Program-made: the position numbers and the translations under genes | The notes under the pieces: generated by a model | The model's input: the letters and a program-made list of their open reading frames with translations, nothing else | Told to the model about the DNA's origin: nothing | The model's database searches: none | Shown here: piece by piece, positions 24,823 to 33,827 of the stretch | How positions within the stretch are numbered: the stretch's first letter is position 1 | Layout: every line of letters begins with the position of its first letter | Assembly (NCBI GenBank): GCA_947165025.1 | Contig: CAMUYQ010000005.1 | Span: 104,738-168,737 of the forward strand | Reading direction: 5' to 3' | DNA length: 64,000 nucleotides | Source: an uncultured Lachnospiraceae bacterium | Lineage (GTDB): Bacteria > Bacillota > Clostridia > Lachnospirales > Lachnospiraceae

Positions 24823-25356
24823 TACGACCCGGACGTTACGGCGGCCTTTGGAATCCATTTTTACAAGATCTCTGATGAGATCGTCTTCAAGAAGGATCTT
24901 CCAGGCATCATAAGTAACTCGGATAAAATCATCCGACAGGGGTATATCTTCACAGATCAAAGGACAGTTATAGGGCAGCTCGGTATCGCAATAGATAAGC
25001 TCGAGCCGCCCTTTCTTTTTGAGATGAGGTTCGAGCGGGAAAGTCCTGCACTGTATCGGACGATTTTTGCGGTCGCATTTGCCTGCCCCGGGACAGCGTG
25101 CGGTGTACACGAATTCTCCCCATGATGAGGGAATATCGTGTTCGCTTGCAGGCTGTTTTTCAATTATCAGGTTACAGCCGTTTGCTTCAAGATACTCCTT
25201 TTCTCCCGGAAGAAGATAGATATAAGCCCCGTCAGTTCCGAAGAACGGTTCGTCACTGCAACATATGCTGCCGCAGAGCTTTCCGCAGTCATCACGAAGA
25301 GGGCTCACGCTGTCGAGCATTGTATATACTTTCTCATAAGTTTTCAGACCGGTCAT
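24817..25356 (-). CDS. Cysteine-rich YkgJ-like metal-binding protein
   Basis: A 179-residue cytoplasmic protein with clustered cysteines: CGKLCGSICC near the N-terminus and CPGAGKCDRKNRPIQCRTFP in the middle, then single Cys residues. This arrangement resembles the YkgJ (zinc- or iron-chelating CxxCxxC) family. AGGGGA lies 7 nt before ATG 25356, which decides the start over the longer frame from 25407. It converges with the coiled-coil gene, overlapping it by 6 nt. Its role is unknown; binding an Fe-S or Zn centre is inferred from the cysteines. Confidence 0.65.
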   Translation of the reverse strand: MTGLKTYEKVYTMLDSVSPLRDDCGKLCGSICCSDEPFFGTDGAYIYLLPGEKEYLEANGCNLIIEKQPASEHDIPSSWGEFVYTARCPGAGKCDRKNRPIQCRTFPLEPHLKKKGRLELIYCDTELPYNCPLICEDIPLSDDFIRVTYDAWKILLEDDLIRDLVKMDSKGRRNVRVVL

Positions 25357-25391
25357 ATGATTTTCCCCTGATAAGGCAAGTATACAAGTTT

Positions 25392-25420
25392 TTGACGCAA
25401 AATTCATCGGATATGATAAA
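25392..25420 (+). promoter_or_regulatory. Promoter of the GGDEF gene
   Basis: TTGACG (25392-25397), 17 nt, then GATAAA within TATGATAAAAT (25415-25420 and onward), about 25 nt before the ATG. It lies in the short divergent region shared with the YkgJ-like gene. Confidence 0.6.
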
Positions 25421-25446
25421 ATATTGAACTGTCGAAGGGAATTTAT

Positions 25447-26613
25447 ATGTATTATGCGAGCTTTGGAATACTGTCACTGGTACTCCACCTAATAATTCAT
25501 ATTGAGTTGCTGATGAAGCGTGTGAGAAAATCATCGCTTCCGCTTGCCATATTACGATACAGACAGTTCCTGATCGGAGTCATGTTCTATTATGTTGCCG
25601 ATATATTGTGGGGCCTGCTGTATGAGAATGCACTTCTCATCCCGGCTTATGCGGATACGATACTGTATTTTGTCTCAATGGTAGTGTCTGTTCTGCTGTG
25701 GACAAGGTATGTTGTTGCATATCTCAACAGGAAGAATGTGTTTGATATAATCCTGACATATGCGGGATGGCTGATCTTCCTGTTTGTTATATTGAGTCTT
25801 ATTGTCAATTTCTTTACTCCTGTATTCTTCAGGTTTGAGAAGGACGGAGAATACATTCCCGGCTATGCGAGACACATCAACCTGTACATCCAGGTTGCAT
25901 TGTTTGTGCTGACTGCAGTGTATTCACTTATAAATGCGATCAGGACTGAAGGAAAGATAAAGCTTCATTATGTGACCATTGCAGTTTCCGGCTTTGTAAT
26001 GACATTGTTCATCATCTTTCAGGAGAAGTACCCGCTTCTTCCGTTCTATGCGATAGGCTGTCTGATCGCAACATGTATCGTTCATACATATATCACCCGT
26101 GATGAGAGGGATGAATATATCCGTGAGCTCGGAGGCGCAAAGGAAATGGCATATACCGATTCGCTTACCGGCGTTAAGAGCATGCATGCCTATGTTGAGG
26201 CCAAGGAAAATCTGAACAACCGTATATCGGAAGGCTCTGTCGAGCGGTTCGGTATCATAGTATTTGATATGAATGATCTTAAATCGATCAATGACAATCT
26301 GGGACACGAGGAAGGAGACAGGTCCATTCAGGCAGCCTGCAAGGCTATATGCAGACAGTTCAAGCACAGTCCCGTATTCCGTATAGGCGGTGATGAATTT
26401 GTCACGATCCTTGAAGGAGAGGACTACAATGACCGTAAGCTTCTTCTGTACGAATTTGACCGTCAGATAGATGAGAACACCAGGGACGGCAAGATCGTTA
26501 TCGCAAGCGGACTCGGTGAGTATGATCCTGCAACGGATAACAGTTTTGACAGGGTATTTGCCCGTGCGGACAGAAATATGTATGACCGTAAGAAAGCTCT
26601 TAAAGAGGTTTGA
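25447..26613 (+). CDS. Membrane-bound diguanylate cyclase (GGDEF)
   Basis: A 388-residue protein. About seven transmembrane helices fill residues 1-215, then a GGDEF domain follows with DSLTGVKSM, an FDMNDLKSINDNLGHEEGD segment and the intact active site RIGGDEF. The position of the usual RxxD product-inhibition site reads KHSP, so feedback inhibition is probably absent. It would make cyclic di-GMP in response to a membrane-sensed signal. GAAGGGA precedes the ATG. Its 3' end overlaps the convergent MATE gene by 14 nt. Confidence 0.88.
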   Translation: MYYASFGILSLVLHLIIHIELLMKRVRKSSLPLAILRYRQFLIGVMFYYVADILWGLLYENALLIPAYADTILYFVSMVVSVLLWTRYVVAYLNRKNVFDIILTYAGWLIFLFVILSLIVNFFTPVFFRFEKDGEYIPGYARHINLYIQVALFVLTAVYSLINAIRTEGKIKLHYVTIAVSGFVMTLFIIFQEKYPLLPFYAIGCLIATCIVHTYITRDERDEYIRELGGAKEMAYTDSLTGVKSMHAYVEAKENLNNRISEGSVERFGIIVFDMNDLKSINDNLGHEEGDRSIQAACKAICRQFKHSPVFRIGGDEFVTILEGEDYNDRKLLLYEFDRQIDENTRDGKIVIASGLGEYDPATDNSFDRVFARADRNMYDRKKALKEV

Positions 26614-27943
26614 TCCGTCTGTGCAGGAATGTGAAGTATCTGTACCATGCGGTAGCGCCGCTTAATACCCATACAACTCCGGCGGATACCCATATTCCGG
26701 TCTCGCCCATTCCCATGTATTTTGTCATCAGTATCGGAAGAGTGAACCTTCCGATGACTTCCACTATCCCGTTGAACAGGGCAAAGAACGCATCTCCGAC
26801 TCCGGTCAGGACACCTCTTACGACGTATATGACCCCAAGTGCAAAATAGAACAGCGATGTGATCCGAAGTCCCATTGCTCCGAGCTTTATTACTTCGGCA
26901 TCTGTTACAAACAGACTGGTTATGACTCCTCCGAAGAGCTGCATACCGAGGATCATGAACGATGTCAGTACCACCATGATAAGGAGGCCTTTTTTGTATC
27001 CCTCGTAAACACGCTCATTTTTCCGGGCCCCGTAGTTCTGACCGCAGAAAGTAGCCAGTGATGCTCCGAGAGTGGTATATGGCTGGTGAATGAGCTGCTC
27101 TATCCTGTTCGTTGCCGTAAATGCGGCTATGACTACAGTTCCGTAAGAGTTGACGACACGCTGCACAGCCATGGCTGAGATCGAGATCAGCGCAAACTGA
27201 AGGGACATCGGTACACCGAGCTTGATGACACGCTTGCACATTGAAGCGGATAACACAAAATCTTTCTTCTTAAGACGGAAGTAAGGGTTGATCCTGTGTG
27301 CGTATATCCCGCAGCTGAACATGGCCGTAAACTGGGAGATCACGGTAGCGATCGCGGCTCCCCGGATCCCCATCTCAAAAATGTAGACAAACAATATATC
27401 AAGGCCGACGTTCAGGATCGTTGAAAAGATCAGAAAATACAGGGGGGTTCTTGAATCTCCGAGTGCCCTGAGCATGGCGGCAAGATAGTTGTACAGGGAT
27501 ACAAACAGCAGCCCTATGCACATGTAGCGGATGTACATTGATGCATCGGGGAGTATGTCGGCCGGAGTATCAAGTATACGAAGTATCAGGGGCGATCCGA
27601 TATAGCCGATCGTACCGAATGCAGCAGGCACCAGTAGCATGATGAAACCGGTGTTGACGATGCAGTTTCTGACATTGTCATCATCACGCGCACCGAAAAA
27701 CTGAGAGACGATGATCCCACCACCGCCGCTGATCCCGTTGCACAGAGCAAAAAACAGAAACGTTATCGATGCGGTCGCACCGACTGCGGCAAGAGCGTCA
27801 GGGCCGACAAAGCGTCCAACGATTATCGAGTCGGCAATATTGTATATCTGCTGGAAAATATTACCGATAAGTGCCGGCAGTGCGAATATCAGAATATGTC
27901 TGACCGGGCTTCCGATCGTCATGTCAGTCGTATTGTCTTTCAT
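26600..27943 (-). CDS. MATE family multidrug efflux transporter
   Basis: A 447-residue integral membrane protein of MATE/NorM type with about twelve helices. It starts MKDNTTDMTIGSPVRHIL, followed by FALPALIGNIFQQIYNIADS and the VGRFVGPDALAAVG motif typical of Na+- or H+-coupled MATE exporters. The second half repeats the pattern (LGVPMSLQFALISIS). It is read toward the GGDEF gene and overlaps its end by 14 nt. A promoter is visible at 27955-27982. The substrate cannot be told from sequence. Confidence 0.9.
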   Translation of the reverse strand: MKDNTTDMTIGSPVRHILIFALPALIGNIFQQIYNIADSIIVGRFVGPDALAAVGATASITFLFFALCNGISGGGGIIVSQFFGARDDDNVRNCIVNTGFIMLLVPAAFGTIGYIGSPLILRILDTPADILPDASMYIRYMCIGLLFVSLYNYLAAMLRALGDSRTPLYFLIFSTILNVGLDILFVYIFEMGIRGAAIATVISQFTAMFSCGIYAHRINPYFRLKKKDFVLSASMCKRVIKLGVPMSLQFALISISAMAVQRVVNSYGTVVIAAFTATNRIEQLIHQPYTTLGASLATFCGQNYGARKNERVYEGYKKGLLIMVVLTSFMILGMQLFGGVITSLFVTDAEVIKLGAMGLRITSLFYFALGVIYVVRGVLTGVGDAFFALFNGIVEVIGRFTLPILMTKYMGMGETGIWVSAGVVWVLSGATAWYRYFTFLHRRIKPL

Positions 27944-27954
27944 AACATCAGTAT

Positions 27955-27982
27955 TGTATAGTATGCGGATTATGCTTGTAAA
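27955..27982 (-). promoter_or_regulatory. Promoter of the MATE gene
   Basis: Read on the minus strand, TTTACA (27982-27977), 16 nt, then TATACA (27960-27955), about 12 nt before the ATG at 27943. Such a short leader leaves little room for a ribosome site. Confidence 0.5.
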
Positions 27983-27990
27983 TATGGTTT

Positions 27991-28041
27991 CCGGATGATA
28001 ACATAAACTGATAAATCGCGTATCAAAAAATGATCATCCGG
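27991..28041 (+). promoter_or_regulatory. Two-tier inverted repeat between the MATE and queuosine-transporter genes
   Basis: CCGGATGAT (27991-27999) pairs perfectly with ATCATCCGG (28033-28041). Inside, TGATA (28009-28013) pairs with TATCA (28021-28025). There is no T-run in either direction, so it is not a terminator. It is either an operator for the divergent pair or a structured leader for the queuosine-precursor transporter, a gene type often under preQ1 riboswitches. No known preQ1 consensus is recognised. Confidence 0.45.
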
Positions 28042-28072
28042 GTGGTTGTGATATCAAAAAAGGAGGCTTGAC

Positions 28073-28750
28073 ATGGAAGAAAACAGAAGAAAATATACAG
28101 GGTTATTCCTGTTTCTGTGCATGCTGTTTTTGACGTGTCTTGTTGTATCTAACCTTATCGCGGGCAAGATGTGGGCGGTAACAGACAGCATCACGGTTCC
28201 CGCGTCGGTCATACTGTTTCCGTTAACGTACATCCTTGCAGATGTGTTTACGGAAGTGTACGGTTTCGGATACGCCAGAATGGTCATCTGGGCAGGCTTT
28301 GCATGTAACTTTTTTGCGGTGCTCGCATATGTGATCACGGTCGATCTTCCCAGTCCGTCAAACTGGACTGAACAGTTGGCTTATGCCGTTGTGCTTGGAT
28401 TCACTCCGAGGGCGCTGGTTGCTTCGTTTGCCGGATATCTGGTAGGTGAGTTTTCCAACTCGCTCATACTGTCGAAGATGAAGATATTCACAAAGGGGAA
28501 GCATCTGTGGGCGCGCACGATCGGATCGACTCTTGTGGGTGAGGCTCTGGATTCCGCACTTTTTATAGTAATTGCTTTTTCCGGAACGATCGACACGGTT
28601 CCGCTTTTAAAAATGATGCTGTTCCAGTATCTGCTCAAAGTTCTGTTTGAAGTGGTCTTTACCCCCGTCACATATTTCGTGATCGGTGCTCTCAAGAAAA
28701 AAGAGGGAATAGACAAGTACGACTATGACGAAAAGTACAGGTTATTCTGA
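28073..28750 (+). CDS. yhhQ: Queuosine-precursor transporter (YhhQ/VUT family)
   Basis: A 225-residue membrane protein with about six helices. The family signature is present: LVVSNLIAGKMWAV in the first helix and PLTYILADVFTEVYGF after the second, followed by the GEALDSALFIVIAF segment. YhhQ-type proteins import preQ0/preQ1 or queuine for tRNA modification. A ribosome site AAAAAAGGAGG precedes the ATG. The 3' end overlaps the YfhO start by 26 nt, so the two are co-transcribed, although no shared pathway is obvious. Confidence 0.88.
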   Translation: MEENRRKYTGLFLFLCMLFLTCLVVSNLIAGKMWAVTDSITVPASVILFPLTYILADVFTEVYGFGYARMVIWAGFACNFFAVLAYVITVDLPSPSNWTEQLAYAVVLGFTPRALVASFAGYLVGEFSNSLILSKMKIFTKGKHLWARTIGSTLVGEALDSALFIVIAFSGTIDTVPLLKMMLFQYLLKVLFEVVFTPVTYFVIGALKKKEGIDKYDYDEKYRLF

Positions 28751-31307
28751 TAAGGCGATATACATATGCGCTTTTCTCATCCCGTTTGTCATGATGATGG
28801 CATTCTGGGCTCTTTGCGGGATATATCCGTTCGGTGCTTCTTCGATACTGACCGGAGATATGGACATCGAGTTCGTCAATTTCTACGCATATTTCGTTAA
28901 TACACTCAAGACAAACAACGACTGGTCATACATGCTGACAAAGACTCTCGGAGGTGATTTTCCGGGCCTGTCGGCTTTTATTCTCAACGATCCGCTTCTG
29001 TATCTTCTTCTCCTGTTTCCGGGTGATAAGATCGTACTCGGGATCGAGTTCGTGTTCACTCTTCAGGTATCCATAGCGGGACTGTCCGCATCGATACTTC
29101 TTAACAGGCGGTACAAAAGATCATGGATGTCTCTGCTGTTTTCGACGGGCTATGCGTTCTCGGCATTCTTCTTCGGATATCTTGTGCTGACTATCTATTT
29201 TGGCGCTCTTATGATACTCCCGCTCGTTCTGTATTTCTTCCTGGAATTTCTTGATGAAAAAATAAGTTTTGTGCCGTTTATAGTAACGGCGGCACTTTAT
29301 ATCTACATAAACTATCACATGGGATTCATGCTGGTGATCTTCCTTGTGATACTGTATATTTCGAGACTGATCAAGGACGGGTCATATCTGAAACGATTCC
29401 GGATCGTTGCACTGTCGGGCATCACGGTCCTTCTTGTCGACGGATATCATCTGATCAGGACCGGCCTGTCGCTTCTTGGTGAGAAGACTACTGTCGGCGC
29501 GGATTACGGAATGTACAGAAGATTTCCGATAGACCAGGTATTTGCGGGGATGTTTGCCGGATGTGCGCGCAATGACCTTCGCCCGCTCATATACTGCTCG
29601 GTGGCGGTATTCTTCTTTATGCTCGTGTATTTCGCATCCTCGAAGTTTTCTGTAAGGGAAAAGATCGGAAACCTTTTCATCATACTGATGATCGTCGTCA
29701 GTATGTGGATCAATGCGCTGGATGCCATCTGGCACGGGTTCAACAATCCGGAAGGCTTTTACTGGAGATACGCCTATTACATAAGCATAACCGCAGTCGT
29801 TCTCGGATATAAAGGATTTACTTCGATCTTCGTCGATGAAGATAACAAAGAGGATTCAAACGGCAGCAGGCTCATTCTGATCAGCGCTATTACCCTTTAT
29901 CTGTATATGGGATGGCTCGTTTTCAGACAGAATACCTATCTCGATACACAAAGGCTCATATTGAATGCGATCATTGTTGCCTCAGTTGCCGGCCTGTCAC
30001 TCATAATGATCAGAAAAAAGAAGACCGCGATCCCGTGTTTCGTGCTGCTTACTGTCATATCATGTTTTGAAATGATCTACAGTTCGAAGACGGCATACAT
30101 GTGTCTTAATGCGCTCGGTGAGCCACTTCCCGGGATATCGAAATTTAAGGAAGACTACAGTCAGATAGATGACGTTATCTCCTATGTAAAATCACAGGAC
30201 GGGGGATTTTACAGGATCGAAAAGGATTTTGACAGAGCGATAAACGACCCGTCGATGTTTGATTACATCGGACTGTCCCACGACTCGTCATGCGAGAAGG
30301 ATGAGATACTTGACTGGCTCGTTAATTTCGGATTCTGCAAGACCGTATATTTTACCTACTATAACGGGGGCAGTACATCCTTCGTGGATGATCTGTTCGG
30401 GATCCGATATTATGTGTCGAGATTTGATACGATCGAGAAACCATACGACAGTCTGCCGTATGAAGGAACGTATTTTGCTTACAAAAACCCTAATGCTCTT
30501 CCGATGGCATATATTGCCCCGGACGGCCTTAAGGATGCCGACATTTCCGAAGGAAACACATTTGAAAAACAGAACCTTCTCGCATCATACTGGAGCGAAA
30601 GACCGGTATTTGTCAGAGCGGATGTAAGTGAATCCCTTATCGGTGCCAAGGAGTCGGAAAAAGGACACTATGTCCGCACGGATGAGAAAGGGTTCATTGT
30701 ATACGATATCACGGTAACCGAAGATCATCCGCTGTATTTTTATTTCTCGGCACCGCACAGACAGAACGGGGAAGTGTTCGTAAACGGAGAGTCGAGAGAT
30801 GTGTATTTTACAGTGAATCACTGGAACACTCTGTGTGCCGGAACGTACAAACCGGGTGACCACGTAGAGATCAGAATGCAGATCAAGGATGATGCACTGG
30901 ATATCACCGAGGCAGGCTTTTACTATGAGGATCCTGACGCACTTGATGAGTGGGGGAAAAAGGCAGCACGACTCAATGAACGGATCACGGAGATCACAAA
31001 GATAAAGAGTTCGCATCTGACGTTTGAAACTTCCTGCGAAAAGGCATCAACGGTAATGATGTCGATACCGTATGACACGGCCTGGACGATCACGTGTGAC
31101 GGGGAGAAGATAAACCCTGAGGTTGCTATAGACGAACTTATGAGCTTTTCCGTTCCGGAAGGGAAGCATGTCATCGACATGAGATACACACCCGAAGGAA
31201 CATATGCCGGTATCGGAGTTTCTGTAGCCGGTTTTATGATTTTTGCGGCAATGATCGTCCGGGAACGGAAGAAGAAAAGGGCTGAAACCGACATAATGAC
31301 AAAGTAA
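28725..31307 (+). CDS. yfhO: YfhO family membrane protein
   Basis: An 860-residue protein. About thirteen transmembrane segments occupy the first ~450 residues, starting with ICAFLIPFVMMMAFWALCGIYPFG and the GDMDIEFVNFYAY loop typical of YfhO. A beta-rich extracytoplasmic region of about 350 residues and a last helix follow. YfhO proteins are GT-C-like glycosyltransferases linked to glycosylation of lipoteichoic acid or related polymers in Bacillus and Listeria. The ATG at 28725 lies inside the yhhQ end in another frame. A strong terminator follows the gene. Confidence 0.88.
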   Translation: MTKSTGYSDKAIYICAFLIPFVMMMAFWALCGIYPFGASSILTGDMDIEFVNFYAYFVNTLKTNNDWSYMLTKTLGGDFPGLSAFILNDPLLYLLLLFPGDKIVLGIEFVFTLQVSIAGLSASILLNRRYKRSWMSLLFSTGYAFSAFFFGYLVLTIYFGALMILPLVLYFFLEFLDEKISFVPFIVTAALYIYINYHMGFMLVIFLVILYISRLIKDGSYLKRFRIVALSGITVLLVDGYHLIRTGLSLLGEKTTVGADYGMYRRFPIDQVFAGMFAGCARNDLRPLIYCSVAVFFFMLVYFASSKFSVREKIGNLFIILMIVVSMWINALDAIWHGFNNPEGFYWRYAYYISITAVVLGYKGFTSIFVDEDNKEDSNGSRLILISAITLYLYMGWLVFRQNTYLDTQRLILNAIIVASVAGLSLIMIRKKKTAIPCFVLLTVISCFEMIYSSKTAYMCLNALGEPLPGISKFKEDYSQIDDVISYVKSQDGGFYRIEKDFDRAINDPSMFDYIGLSHDSSCEKDEILDWLVNFGFCKTVYFTYYNGGSTSFVDDLFGIRYYVSRFDTIEKPYDSLPYEGTYFAYKNPNALPMAYIAPDGLKDADISEGNTFEKQNLLASYWSERPVFVRADVSESLIGAKESEKGHYVRTDEKGFIVYDITVTEDHPLYFYFSAPHRQNGEVFVNGESRDVYFTVNHWNTLCAGTYKPGDHVEIRMQIKDDALDITEAGFYYEDPDALDEWGKKAARLNERITEITKIKSSHLTFETSCEKASTVMMSIPYDTAWTITCDGEKINPEVAIDELMSFSVPEGKHVIDMRYTPEGTYAGIGVSVAGFMIFAAMIVRERKKKRAETDIMTK

Positions 31308-31352
31308 GCACTCAGAGTGGCGTGAAAATTGTTCAAAAGGTCGAAAATGCAG

Positions 31353-31380
31353 AAAGGACGTACTATACGTCCTTTTTTTT
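31353..31380 (+). terminator. Intrinsic terminator after yfhO
   Basis: AAAGGACGTA and TACGTCCTTT form a perfect 10-bp stem with a 3-nt loop, ending in eight T residues. Confidence 0.92.
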
Positions 31381-31388
31381 GCTATACT
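31380..31388 (+). promoter_or_regulatory. Extended -10 promoter of the Na/Pi transporter gene
   Basis: TGCTATACT is an extended -10 element (TGn plus TATACT) directly after the terminator's T-run, 31 nt before the ATG. No clear -35 is seen, as is usual for extended -10 promoters. Confidence 0.5.
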
Positions 31389-31419
31389 TATGACGACGAA
31401 AACACAAGAGGGTTAGGAC

Positions 31420-33240
31420 ATGTATATTTTCAGTGCCATTTCATTGCTTGGCGGACTTGCCATGTTCCTGTACGGAATGCGGCTTATGGGAAACAATCTG
31501 AAGGAGAGCTCTTCGGGCACTCTGAAGATCGTTATCGGCAAGATCACGGATAACCCGTTAAAAGCATTTTTCCTTGGAATGATCATCACTGCGATCATCC
31601 AGTCTTCAACAGCAACGATAGTGATCACATCGGGTCTTGTGGCAGCAGGCGTTTTGTCACTTGATCAGTCATTCGGCATCATAATCGGTGCAAATGTCGG
31701 TACGACCGTTACAGGACAGATAATCCGACTGCTCGATCTTAACGCCGAAAGCGGATCCTTTCTTCAGTTTTTCCAGCCGTCCACACTTGCACCGCTTGCG
31801 CTTATCATAGGTATAGTCCTGATCATGGGATTCAAGTTCAAAAGAGCCGACAACATCGGCAGCATTGCAGTGGGATTCGGTATCCTCTTTACCGGACTTA
31901 TGAACATGACGAGTGCGGTGACTGCTTTCTCGGAGAGTGGGATGGTGGACAGACTGTTTGAGAACATGGGGAACAACCCGGTGATCGGATATCTGACCGG
32001 TGCCGCGATCGCATTCGTTCTTCAGAGTTCATCGGCAACCATCGGTATGCTGCAGGCATTTTCGCAGGCGGGAAACATACCGTTCAAGGTCGTATATGTT
32101 GTTATCGTCGGAGTATATCTCGGCGACTGCGTAACGACAGGAATTGTCTGTTCGATAGGAGCAAAGGCCGATTCAAAGAGAGTCGGTATGATCAATATAC
32201 TGTATAACATCGCCAAAACGATCCTTGTCCTTCTGACGGTCACGATACTTTATCACACCGGTGTCATAGACGGACTGTGGAACAAGATGATGAGATCCGG
32301 TGATATCGCAAACGCAAACAGTATTTTTAATCTGGCCTGTGCGATTGTGCTTCTTCCGACGAGCCGCCTTATCAGGAACCTGGCCAATAAGATAGTCAGG
32401 GAAGATCCTGTCGCATCGGGCAAATACGCGGACAAGGTCACCGCACTGAACCCGGTGTTCTTCAGGACTCCCGCGATCGCATTCGGTGGCTGTTACGATG
32501 TTCTGACGGTAATGCTTGATGCCGCAAGAGAGAACATAAGAAAAGCATATTCGGCCATCTCTTCTTTTGATGAAGATCTGATAGATGAGATACATGAGGA
32601 AGAGGAAAACATAGACTATCTGACGGACAGAGTTGACAAATATCTTGTCCAGCTTGCACCGTACGTGAGTGAGGATCTTCATCTTCGCATATTGAAACAG
32701 TACCACAAGCTTGTTTCGGAATTCGAACATCTCGGAGATTATGCCGACAAGATGGCGGATGCGGCAACGACATTGTTTGACGAGAGGATTGTTTTTTCCG
32801 CGAACGCCCTCGGAGAGATCGAACTGACCAGGGAGCTTGTAGGCAGGTTACTTGAGTATTCCGGCAAAGCGTTTGAGAAAAGGGATGTCAGCGCGGCATA
32901 TCATATTGAACCGTGTGTGAGCGTTCTGCAGGATCTTGTGTCCACTCTTCACGACAACCATCTTGTCAGGCTTCGTGAAGGACAGTGTACTGTAAGGGCG
33001 GGAGTTATATTCTCGGATATACTTGCAAATGTCGAGAGGATCGGTAAGACGTGTTCAAATATCGGTATAGCAACGATAGCGCGCGTCAGTTCGGAAGTTG
33101 ATAACAGGAGACACTCGTATACCGCTTCGATACATCAGGGTAAGAATGAGGCATACAACAAAGAGTATGAAGAGGTACACGGCGAGTTCTATGAGAGATT
33201 ATCCGCTATAGACAGCGGTATGGAGGCAGAAAATGCTTAA
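31420..33240 (+). CDS. Na+/phosphate cotransporter with C-terminal PhoU-like domain
   Basis: A 606-residue protein. The first ~320 residues hold two inverted Na/Pi-cotransporter repeats, with QSSTATIVITSGLV and IGANVGTTVTGQ in the first and QSSSATIGMLQAFS in the second; these QSS motifs bind substrate and sodium. Residues ~360-560 are helical PhoU-like repeats. It would import or expel phosphate, with PhoU-like regulation in cis. It starts after an extended -10 promoter. The stop overlaps the next gene by 8 nt. Confidence 0.9.
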   Translation: MYIFSAISLLGGLAMFLYGMRLMGNNLKESSSGTLKIVIGKITDNPLKAFFLGMIITAIIQSSTATIVITSGLVAAGVLSLDQSFGIIIGANVGTTVTGQIIRLLDLNAESGSFLQFFQPSTLAPLALIIGIVLIMGFKFKRADNIGSIAVGFGILFTGLMNMTSAVTAFSESGMVDRLFENMGNNPVIGYLTGAAIAFVLQSSSATIGMLQAFSQAGNIPFKVVYVVIVGVYLGDCVTTGIVCSIGAKADSKRVGMINILYNIAKTILVLLTVTILYHTGVIDGLWNKMMRSGDIANANSIFNLACAIVLLPTSRLIRNLANKIVREDPVASGKYADKVTALNPVFFRTPAIAFGGCYDVLTVMLDAARENIRKAYSAISSFDEDLIDEIHEEEENIDYLTDRVDKYLVQLAPYVSEDLHLRILKQYHKLVSEFEHLGDYADKMADAATTLFDERIVFSANALGEIELTRELVGRLLEYSGKAFEKRDVSAAYHIEPCVSVLQDLVSTLHDNHLVRLREGQCTVRAGVIFSDILANVERIGKTCSNIGIATIARVSSEVDNRRHSYTASIHQGKNEAYNKEYEEVHGEFYERLSAIDSGMEAENA

Positions 33241-33823
33241 GGTGTTCAAACACTTTAAAACGATAAGCGAACACAGGAAAGTGGTCAGAAAGGGATGCTT
33301 CAGAGTCGGTCTGTACTTTCAGGGACTGACTCATGACCTGAGTAAATACAGCCCGTCGGAATTCTTTGTCGGAGCGAAATATTATCAGGGATACAGAAGC
33401 CCCAACAATGCAGAAAGAGAAAAGAAGGGCTACTCGGAAGCGTGGATGCACCACAAGGGAAGAAATAAACATCATTACGAATACTGGACAGATTACAGGC
33501 CCGGTAGCCGTGAAGGCGAAGAGCATGTCATTGTGCCGACAAGGATGCCAAAGAGATACCTTGTTGAAATGTATGTGGACAGGGTTTCCGCGAGCATGAT
33601 CTACAACAAAGGACATTATACGAACGATATGCCGCTTCAGTATTTTGAGCGCGGGGATTATACGAAGCTTATGGAAGAGCATACAAGGAAGGAACTTGAA
33701 AGTCTTCTGAAAATGCTCGCTTCAAACGGACCCGAGGTAACAGAGCGTTATATCAGAAACGTGATACTGAAGCATTACCCCGGTGCGAGGCTTGCAGAGC
33801 TGATCAGCAGACGCAGGAAATGA
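33233..33823 (+). CDS. DUF5662 protein, His-rich putative metalloprotein
   Basis: A 196-residue soluble protein. The conserved motifs FQGLTHDLSKYSPSEF and MHHKGRNKHHYEYW carry several His and Asp residues that could bind a metal, as expected for the DUF5662 family, whose layout recalls HD-type hydrolases. The activity is unknown. It starts inside the end of the Na/Pi gene (8-nt overlap) and ends 4 nt before nth, so all three are probably one operon. Confidence 0.7.
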   Translation: MLKVFKHFKTISEHRKVVRKGCFRVGLYFQGLTHDLSKYSPSEFFVGAKYYQGYRSPNNAEREKKGYSEAWMHHKGRNKHHYEYWTDYRPGSREGEEHVIVPTRMPKRYLVEMYVDRVSASMIYNKGHYTNDMPLQYFERGDYTKLMEEHTRKELESLLKMLASNGPEVTERYIRNVILKHYPGARLAELISRRRK

Positions 33824-33827
33824 AGTA

